Part shown: positions 51,269 to 64,000 of the stretch, in pieces
How the letters are laid out: each line of letters begins with the position of its first letter
Numbering within the stretch: the stretch's first letter is position 1
Source: Dirofilaria immitis
Taxonomy: Eukaryota; Nematoda; Chromadorea; Rhabditida; Onchocercidae
NCBI GenBank assembly: GCA_024305405.1
Contig: JAKNDB010000075.1
Location: forward strand, 496,001 to 560,000
Reading direction: 5' to 3'
Length of the DNA stretch: 64,000 nt
Notes under the pieces: generated by a model
Told to the model about the DNA's origin: nothing
Database searches by the model: none
What the model saw: the letters and a program-made list of their open reading frames with translations, nothing else
Position numbers and translations under genes: made by a program

Positions 51269-53920
51269 TAATTTAGTCGTGGACAAAAATGGCTGGCTAA
51301 ATAGAAATGATTAAATTGAAATGAAATGCTTCATTAACTTTATCGGATATGAAAAATCTCGATAATAAATTTCATTGCCATTATCTTATCCGCATTGAAA
51401 TTTTAAAGCATATCTTTAAATGTGAAACGATTATTAGTTTCAAATCTGCTTACTTATTACTCTTGCTTTTATCTCGATGAGTGCAATTTAATCAATATTT
51501 TCAGATTCTAATTATCATAAGTTAAGAATTTCGATATCACAAATAAGATAAGTAATTATTATCAGATTGCTGCAATAATCAGTCAGGAGTATAATGGATT
51601 AATTTAAGACGATGATGATGTTATGATAATTTAAAAATAACGCTTAATGCAAATTTCATAAAAATTTATGAATCATCTAGGAAGAGTTAGGGAAAATTGA
51701 ATAGAAATATAAATAAGCACATCTCGCCTTTTTTTTCTCGAGACTGAAATATACTATTTGAAAAAAAACAAATATTTTGTTCATTAAAATTTTCGATAAA
51801 ATATTGGGATAAATTTAGAAATGATATATTACTATGTTTAAATAATATCAATCGAATTAAACTATTCGACAATTTTATTTAAATTAAAATTTAAGTAATT
51901 TTAAATTCTAAAAAGCTAATTTAATGAAAAAATTTTGCAAGCAAATAATTAATATTATTGCGATAATAATAATTGATTTCCTATTTTTTTTTAATACTTA
52001 TTTTTGTTAATTTTAATTATTTTAATTTTTTATTATTTTTATTATTTTTGGGAAAAGTTTTTCATTGAACTTTAAATGTTAAGATTATATTTCATTTCCT
52101 TTCTAACTTTTTAAACAATTTAAATGAAAGTTTCATTTTCATTTCATTTGAGTTGCATAAATCATGCAAATAGCATATTTTAAAATTATATCAAATAAAT
52201 TCTGATCATAATTCGAGAATGAGAATTTAGAAATGATACCATTAAACTCGTTAATGATGATTAAATATTTGATTGATTAAATGATAGATATTTTAACAAA
52301 ATTTTTCAATTATTTCAAATTTTTAATAAAATCATATTCGAGAAAAGGAAATCAAAAAAAAATTTTTTTTTTTGAAATTTCAAATTAGAAGAAAATATCA
52401 TAAAGTATAAATTTTGCAAGCATTTTAATTAATCAAATTAATTGACATCTGTCGTTATTTGCAGGTTTTGTTTTTCATTTTAAACGAAAAATTCTTTCTG
52501 CTATATTTGAAAATGTCATTTATAATTTTTGACATATATTGAAAATATTTCGGATCGAGATCGAGATTTCAATTATTTGCTAGGATTTCTAATTCAACAT
52601 TTACAGAATTAAATGAATTCATTTGCTTTTTTATTTTATATGATATATCAAATATTTTGCAATGATATTTTCAAATAGTCCATATCAAATTTTTAATATA
52701 AGATTGAATCCTCATAGTCATTACTATTCTTTGCTATTTTGATATGATATTAGATTATTTTCAATTTTATCAATATTGCAGATAATAATGCTGATTTCTT
52801 GATTTAATTATCAATTGTCATTATCACTACTATTATTATAAACAATTGTTACTAAACTGTTAATACATATATAGTGAAGAAAGATTTTAACATAATATTA
52901 TCTCTTATATTATCACTTATTTTCTTGTATTGTTTATCGATCTATTATCGATCGATTTTGCCAATCGTTTTTTTTTGTTTTAATTTAATGAATTATATGA
53001 AATGCTAATTGCTATTTTTTATTAATATTAATATTAAAAACTATAATAAACAGTCAAAAATACAAATAATATTTTTATAAATAATTTTAAAAAAATTTTA
53101 GGCTTAAAATGAAATTCGAAAAATCAAATAAAATATTTAAAAGAAAAAAAATGAAAATTTACTTTATACTTTTAGGAGAGATGAAGTTATTGAATAATAC
53201 TAATTGATAAAATGATAATATTATTTAAACAAATATAATAAAATATTTGCATTCTTATCAATCAACTTATAATTGTTTCCTTTTTTTGTAGACATTGCAA
53301 GACTAAATTATCAGTTATAGCATATAGCATATAGAAAACTTATCAATTATAGCATATAGCATGTGGAAAACTTATCAGTTTCAGGTCAAAAGTCAACATT
53401 GTTTTTCTAATATTCATTTGAAATTTATGTAAAATTTGCCATTCCTAAGCTTAAGTACAATTTTTGCATAGCAATTAATTAATATAAATTTACATAAAAA
53501 CTATTAAATTGTTTATAAAATAGTATGAAGCTTTATTAAATAAAAAATTAAATAGCAATTATAATGAAAATATGAAATCTTTTAATTACAATTATATGTA
53601 TTAAATTAAGTTATTGAATTAAATTATTTTCATTTAATATTATTTTATATAAAATTAATTAATAGCTGTTAATTTACCATTCATTTAAATGAATACAATT
53701 TTCACCTTAAATTAATCTAATTGTTGTAAAAGCTATTCGATTCTTGTAAACATATTATCGAAGAAATTTCAATCTTTCTTTTCCTCTCTAATTATAATAC
53801 TATTTCCTAACTAATTATAATTCTCTAATTTGTACTTACTTTCGATCTTTTCTATCAATCTTTCCTTCTTTTATGGAAGAAAAAAACTGAAAATTATCAC
53901 TAAAAATTATCATAGTTTAA
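51269..53920. other. Gene-poor AT-rich DNA
   Basis: No gene was recognised. A 32-bp tandem duplication (TTATAGCATATAGCATATAG) lies at 53309-53385. Confidence 0.5.
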
Positions 53921-53924
53921 TCGC

Positions 53925-54185
53925 CCGGTTGTAATAAATTTGAATGCTTTGGGTTGACGAACGAATTTTAACGGGACATTGAAAGGGCCATGAGCTATTT
54001 GTAAAATAAAGTTACTGAATGACTAGTCATCGCTCTGATTATTTTTTTAAGATGGTATCTTATTTCCGTTGATTTTTCCTATGTTATTGTAGAATATTGT
54101 GTCGCGATGTTTCGGGATCAGGGGATCAGGAACTACCGGAAGCAGTTAATTGCTTGATTGGATACGAATGATGGCAAAAGTTATC
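53925..54185 (-). other. GC-richer island with an open minus-strand frame
   Basis: Two patches (53925-54000 and 54085-54180) are clearly less AT-rich than their surroundings. After an acceptor-like TTTTACAAATAG the minus strand reads HGPFNVPLKFVRQPKAFKFI then TTGRLNYDNF and a stop. About 600 bases further upstream on that strand ATGGAGCAATTTCGAG opens a short frame (MEQFRDTLFIYG) followed by GT. They may be two exons of an unrecognised minus-strand gene, but the joining exons were not found. Confidence 0.25.
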
Positions 54186-55604
54186 ATTTAAATAGTACTG
54201 AAAATTAATTTCAACCATTATGCTATTTGAATATAAGTCAAAGAATTCAGTTGAGATAATCCATTATGATTCTCTTGGTCAATTTGGCATATTTAAATTA
54301 TTTATCATCTTTTTATTTCTCATTTGATTGAACTATTTGTTCATGATTTCATAAATAATTTTAGTTACTGTCAACATATGGATGATGATGTTTCTCCTTT
54401 TTATCTTTTCTCATTATTCACAATGAAAGTGATTGATTAGTTTAGAATAATAAATTTAAATAGGAACTCTATTAGTAACTGAATTCCAGTGTTCAGATAT
54501 TCGAGTAACAAATTATTTGATAATCGAATATTTGCATTGTTTTTATACCATAAATAAAAAGTGTATCTCGAAATTGCTCCATTTTAGCCTTTCTTTCTTA
54601 ATGGTTGTAGCTGTTTAAAATCAATCGAAAAAATTATTGGAAGTATATCGTCTAATTTTAACTTATTCATTTATTTATCGATACACTTAATTTCCGATTG
54701 ATTAATTCTTGTTAATTTGATCATTGACAAGAAAAGCGAGAAATAAATTACTTGTATAATCGAAAACTTCAAACTACAAGTTGGGAATTTTGGTAGATTA
54801 ATTTAAGTAATGTCTCGATTGATCGGTCTGAAAATTGCGCTTATGAAATGTGTCAGATGTCTATTGAGATCTGTTAATTCAGTTATTTGTCCGATAATAT
54901 TATTAATTACTCACTCACTTGTTTATCATTTATTTACCAGTATGCTTAAATTTCGATTAATTATTTCGATTTCAATTTTCAATAAGAGAAAAATAAAATA
55001 AGTGTATCATTGAAAAACTATACATATAATAAACAGGAAGCTTTTAAAGGAATCAATAATTCATTTTAGAACTCTCAATTATATTTGATAGTATATTTAT
55101 GCATCATTTCTCCACCATGATTAAAAACGAATGTTTCAATGAATAGTGCCATCTTTTACCTGGTAATTATTTATTCTGTCAGTTACTTTCTTTGTTTTTC
55201 AACTTTAGTTACTTCTTTAATAATTGCCATATTTTATTTGCAGAATAATTTTTTTAATTTTCGTTTTTTTTGGTTTTCTATGATTTTCTTTATTCAAAAA
55301 TATGCTCATATTGCTCGAGTGTTTTAAGCTTTATTTTTTTCTTTTTCATATTTTCTTACGCTTATTTTTTCATAAACATTTATTAGCATTCTTATTATTT
55401 CTCATATCATTTTTCAATTGTATTGATACTAATATATTTTAATGTATGACTCTATTGTAGGTAAGAGAACGAGTGAGGAATAATTAGGCCAATATTTTGT
55501 CGATATAATTATCAATAATTTTTTTGCAAATAAATATCATCAGGTTTTCAAAAAAATTAAAACTATAGGGAATGTTATATTGTTTTTGAAATTAATCCTT
55601 GCAG
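54186..55604. other. AT-rich interval upstream of the unknown exon
   Basis: No exon is convincing, though the unknown plus-strand gene ending at 55730 must have earlier exons here or further upstream. Several stretches near 54810-54900 and 55135-55165 have mixed composition. Two diverged segments of about 110 bases (54660-54780 and 54910-55020) resemble each other. Confidence 0.35.
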
Positions 55605-55730
55605 AATTTCTTTTTCGAAGTTTATCAGAATGGAAATGTGTTCAAATATTTAAAATGGGAAAATGATTTACCATTGGAAGGTGAAATAGGAGGAGAAGTC
55701 GTAATAAAATTGTGTAAATTTAGACTATAA
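55605..55730 (+). CDS. Unrecognised protein, terminal exon (partial)
   Basis: After a strong acceptor (TTAATCCTTGCAG) a 41-codon frame runs to TAA. It reads NFFFEVYQNGNVFKYLKWEN, then an acidic/Gly stretch (EGEIGGEVV), ending IKLCKFRL. Composition and codon use look like real coding sequence rather than AT-rich noise. No family is recognised and the earlier exons are not identified. The stop lies 156 bases before the probable 5' trans-splice acceptor of arx-1, a spacing seen between genes in nematode operons. Confidence 0.4.
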   Translation, partial: NFFFEVYQNGNVFKYLKWENDLPLEGEIGGEVVIKLCKFRL

Positions 55731-55973
55731 AAATTTGGAATTACGTAGAGCTTTTGCTATATTTGCATCCTAAATAGGTATTTCCTGTTTTTGCATCAAT
55801 TTTGAATTAGACCAAAATTTATGCGCGCTCCGATTTTAATGTTAGACTTAAAAAAGGAATGAAAAATGAAATTATTGTATTTGCAGAAAAATTCAGCATC
55901 ATTTCTCAATATATTAGCGGTGACAAAGCAACTGAGCCCAATAAGGTGTATCTTTTATTTGGGACATCCGGAA

Positions 55974-59936
<3,963 letters not shown>

Positions 59937-62204
59937 ATTTTTGATATGAAGTTAGAACTAGTCGCGCAATCTTTACTCTGCTCACTTATTCAGTTTCCCT
60001 CTCTTCTGTTCAAGATGTTGATATGAAGTATTTTAGTTATTAAATTTTATTTGTTCAGTTTTAAGAATGGAAAGGAAGTAATTTGAAGTAATTTACTGTG
60101 GCTGGAGTCTCTGTTTACTTGAAATGGGTGGTGTTTTGGGATTGCCTGCTAAAATCACTCATTTAAACAATCGAATGAAATGCATGCTTGAAATCTGGAG
60201 AAGGTTTGAGATGAAAGGCAAAAAAATGTTGTTTATATGTTCGGAGCCTTCTAAGAGGTATTTTTAATATAATATTTAATAAAACATATGCTTTGTTATG
60301 TCCGCTCTCCTCACATTCGATGTGATTGTATGATTTATCCGGGTTGATTATTATTTTGTCATATTTACCCGATCCGATCGTTGTCATTATTTTTACTCTG
60401 ATGTTTTTATTTATTAATTCATTGATGCATCGCACCGGAAAAGTATTTTGATTTTTGTCATTTCATGTCGAATTAAATTCATATTTTTATATATTCTTTT
60501 TCATACATCATTTCCTTTTTAATATTTTAGTCTATTTTGTTGAGCATTCCCATGACATCATTTATTTGGCGATACTTCATTTCTTGGGTTCATTCTTGAA
60601 TGTTCATATAAATGGAAACATATTTGTCTGTAGAATATTCATTATGTTGGTGGTTTGCACGGGTCATCTGATTTGTGAGCTTTTTCTGTCCGGCTGATAA
60701 AAAGTTCAGCTTCTTAGTATTTTCATTCTTCCAGAATTAATCTAAAGAATCAGAAGCTTTTTCAGATTTAATTTTTTGAAATAAGACATTTTGCTTCTCA
60801 TAATTGTTTCCCCTATAATTTCTTCCTCGTTAATGATTTTGCTTTTTATATGATGTAATAGCAGCCATTCCTCATTATTTTTATTATGATTATTACTGCT
60901 ATATCACTAATTTTTATGCTTTAGTTTCCCGGAAAGATTTATTTTTATTTTTGTAGTTTTATCGTCGTTTTTATTAGAAAAGTAATTCAATTTATTGATT
61001 TTTGAGCTTAAAATCCTCGTAAACATATACTTTTTTTTCATTCATCACTAATCTTACTAACATTACCAGGCGGCTACAAAAGATTGTATGCGTGCATTCC
61101 AAGTTTTAGTTAGAATTTGGTATTTCAGTAAATCTGGTATAATTATATATCACTGATCAAGGGAATGCACGATAAATACTGATAGTTTGTTGATTAATTG
61201 CTGAATTTCGACATGCCATAAGAGATATTATAAGTTATATGATGATGTCAGTCAGATATATATTTTCAAATTTTTTATTTTAAGTTCCAATTTTTTTTCT
61301 GCTAAAGAATTGTCAATAGATTAGAGAGGAAGCTAGCATTGTGAACATTTTCTTTTTTTTTTTTAGATTAAAGGAAACAATCTAGTATTAGGCTGCTCTT
61401 ATTTCCGGTTAACCAACAGATATCTTTAATAGCTATTTTAGCAATGGATTAGATAAATTGATTACAGTATATTTCAGTATATGTTAGAAATGGATTTAAA
61501 ATTTTTACTTTTAATTGAAAATTTTTTTCTTGCTATTTCTTTCCTAACTTTGTTTTAAGGAGTGTAAATGAATGGCTCAAATTCTTAAGTGTGCTAATTT
61601 TGCACGTTATAAAAGAATTTTTTCTAGGTTTTGTTATGTCTGAAATTATTAAAATAAAATATTATTTCAAAAAAATTTTTATATACAGTATTTTTGGAAT
61701 TTCCTTTCATGTCTTCAAATTCAGTTTTGAATTTAACAAATGGAATTTTGGTATGATGTTATGAATTCCTAATCAATCACTTCTAATTTGATCAATTTAA
61801 ATCAGATACAATTTAATAACAAAGTTAATTTCACGAGAAATGAAATCATTGTTTGTTTTCAAAATGCGAAATTATTTTAATTTTTAGTTTGGAATTGTCT
61901 TAAACTGATTGATAGAAGAACATATTGTCTGAAAGTTTTTTGTAGCCAAAAGCTTTTTTTCTTTACTTATTTTCCCTGACGAAGTGCGAGTTTTTTAAGA
62001 AAATAAAATCCGAACAAGTTTATTATTCCAATTATATTTGACTATATTTGGATTTAAAATGCATTCATAGGGATTAATGATGTATGGAATCTCAAAATAT
62101 TTTCATTTGCTTGATTCTTATAAAGCAAAAGTTGTATATGCAAGCTTTCAACTTTTTGAAATTTAACTTTTGTCATAAATCTGAAACTGATTTATAGAAT
62201 TCTA
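59937..62204. other. Interval between arx-1 and DCTN5
   Basis: This probably holds the arx-1 3' untranslated region; an AATAAA lies at about 60272. Two coding-like stretches of uncertain meaning occur. 61070-61156 (plus) follows TTACCAG and reads AATKDCMRAFQVLVRIWYFS to a stop. 60163-60435 (minus) is a 90-codon frame of mixed composition (MRCINELINKNIRVKIMTTI...). Neither resembles a known family. The interval ends in a TTTATAG acceptor just before the DCTN5 start. Confidence 0.4.
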
Positions 62205-63412
62205 ATGGATCTACAAACGATTTATTACGATAAATCCGAATATGTAGAAACAGCTACAGGTAACAAAGTGAATCGGAAATCAAGATTATTCGGTAGTCAG
62301 AATATTGTACTGAACGGCAAGGTAATTTGATATAAACTAATTGTATCAATTATTTGATATAAAAATATTTATTTATCATACGATTTGATCTAATTTAATT
62401 ATGATACAAATCAAGGTAATATCATAATTAATGATATTATAACAAATTGATATCTAACCCATAATATTCATTAATTATATCGGGATATAAGAAATATTTG
62501 TAATTCAAATTTTCTCACTACTTTAATTTATAGGAATTTTTACACACTAATTCATTTTCAGTTTTTTTTTCAGTCAACATTAATGAAAGATTGTATTTTA
62601 CGTGGTGATATGCATAATATACGAACCGGTAGATACTGTGTTGTTGGTGAACGTACTATCATTCGACCATCTTATAAACGTTTCAGCAAAGGATTAACAT
62701 TTTTTCCTGTACATATTGGTGATCATGTATTTATTGGAAATGTAATTTTTATTATATCAATATTTCATTTTTCTTTTTAAAATGCATTTAGATATATATA
62801 AAAATACAAAGCATCCAGTTTATATTAAGCTAAAAATTTTGAACAAATCATAACTATCATTGATTGATTCTTATATGAAAGAAAAAGTTTGGAATGGTTT
62901 ATTTTTTTATTTAATTATTTTTAAAGGATTGTATAGTAATGGCTGCAGAAATTGGAGCATATGTACATATTGGTAATAATTCTATAATTGGCCGTAGTGT
63001 TATAATTAAAAGCTGTGTACAGGTACTGCCAAATACAGTAGTACCACATGATGCTGTTATTCCACCTTTTTCTATTGTAGCAGGTAATCCAGGTATGCTT
63101 ATGTATCCTTTATTCTTTATTACTTTTTTTGTCAACTAAACAATGCAATATTCCTTAACACAGATTGCTGATTGTTTAAAGTTTCAGTAATTCGGAAAAA
63201 ATTTTACAATTTATTTCTAGAATAAAATCGAACAATTTTATGCATATGTATATTAGAATATTTCGAACTTATTTCGAATTATTTATTCAATTTCAGGTAC
63301 TGTAATTGGACATTTGCCGGAATCAACGCAAGAAATAATGACGCAAGCAACGCGCAGTTTTTACGATAATTTTGTGCCGGACTTAAAAAATTCGTCGATT
63401 GTTGCATGTTAA
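62205..63412 (+). CDS. DCTN5: Dynactin subunit 5 (p25)
   Basis: Component of the pointed-end complex of dynactin, the activator and cargo adaptor of cytoplasmic dynein. Exons: 62205-62321, 62574-62741, 62927-63092, 63297-63412. All are in phase and intact. 188 residues against 182 in human. It begins [20 protein letters not shown], close to vertebrate p25. It then forms a left-handed beta-helix of hexapeptide-type repeats ([65 protein letters not shown]), and ends with the p25 tail ([20 protein letters not shown]). A TTTATAG acceptor 8 bases before the start fits trans-splicing. Intron 2 ends in TTTTTAAAG rather than CAG. This is the only recognised full gene in the window without a frame break. 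Confidence 0.95.
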
Positions 63413-63957
63413 TCCATAGCTTTATTTTTTTTCTTTCGTAAACTTTTCGTGACGAGCATAAATCTCATCGGGAATCTTATAATTCTTTTAAATCCAGAAA
63501 ATTCGATTCAGCATTTTCAGTTTTCTTTCCTGATATGCAATCAGTCTCTTTATTCAATGAAACTTTAATAGTGTTTTGTGTTTCTTTTGAGAATAATTCA
63601 CTATTATAACGATTTATTACGAGTTATTGCAGATATCGGAAAAAAAGAAGTAATTCTTATTTTTTTCGTATACCGAATGTTCATAACAAATTTCCATGGA
63701 ATATCTCCGATAAACTTGAAATTCTTGTAGACTGTTATTCAGCGGATTCAAAATTCTTGCATGAATTCATTTAATGAGATATAAATTCTTTTCTTATTAG
63801 ACTTGAGGTTCTTCCAGAATTAGGAAACTATTTTTTCAGAATTATTTGCTCGCAAAATACATTGAAAAATTATTGTATTTAATATTCTTTTCGTAAAATA
63901 ATAAATAAAATTTCCGGCTTTCCTGCGAAACTTAACATGCATAATCTTATATTTTAG
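63413..63957. other. Downstream of DCTN5, probable 3' untranslated region
   Basis: No exon is recognised. AATAAA occurs near 63901-63908, a plausible polyadenylation signal, although it is about 490 bases after the stop. Confidence 0.4.
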
Positions 63958-64000
63958 GTGATTATTTGCTCTACGAAATATTTGCAAAACAGGAATTGTT
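63958..64000 (+). CDS. Possible exon of the next gene, cut by the window end
   Basis: After a TATATTTTAG acceptor the last 43 bases are open in two frames. One reads DYLLYEIFAKQEL. It is too short to identify. Confidence 0.2.
   Translation, partial: MIICSTKYLQNRNC

Noticed and set aside
60163..60435. 90-codon minus-strand frame as a separate gene
   Set aside because: Composition is fairly protein-like, but no splice context, family or start signal supports it, and it overlaps the probable arx-1 3' untranslated region.

Overview
This is an AT-rich nuclear genome window (by eye roughly four fifths A+T) from an animal, most likely a nematode. The evidence is the gene structure: short exons, mostly short introns ending in T-rich TTTCAG or TTTTAG, and acceptors a few bases upstream of start codons that fit spliced-leader trans-splicing. 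Gene content agrees: an Arp3 gene next to a dynactin p25 gene, and a stand-alone peptidyl-alpha-hydroxyglycine alpha-amidating lyase. A spirurid or filarial worm is plausible but not proven.

Layout. 1-610: last exon of a bZIP transcription factor of the PAR/CES-2 type (+). 611-18218: a gene-poor stretch of tandem repeats and microsatellites. 18219-24179: a ten-exon SLC22-type (organic ion) transporter (+). 27013-28386: 3' exons of an unrecognised Lys-rich protein (+). 29742-32267 and 36484-38893: two tandem paralogues of a LIV-1-type ZIP zinc transporter (-), separated by degenerate repeats and a decayed copy of the Lys-rich gene's last exons; the whole is a segmental duplication. 38894-45986: gene-free repeat DNA. 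45987-50887: the amidating lyase gene (-), which makes the C-terminal amide of neuropeptides. 55605-55730: last exon of an unrecognised gene (+), just upstream of arx-1 (Arp3, 55974-59936, +) and DCTN5 (dynactin p25, 62205-63412, +). The last two act on actin nucleation and dynein-based transport.

No single undescribed system stands out. The strongest observations are: (1) six of seven recognisable genes carry exactly one 1-base deletion relative to a coherent reading frame, five of them in A/T runs of 5-6, including essential Arp3, which points to assembly error rather than gene death; (2) the duplicated ZIP genes share an intron that is clearly better conserved than the exons beside it; (3) the two ZIP copies have shifted their histidine clusters between different loops; (4) several introns end in TTAAG or TTAAAG, and one starts with GC; (5) decayed pseudo-exons and an Asn-rich coding-like repeat lie inside the duplicated blocks.

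Exon boundaries were worked out by hand from splice sites, reading phase and family resemblance; no database search was possible. Protein lengths quoted for disrupted genes assume one missing base.
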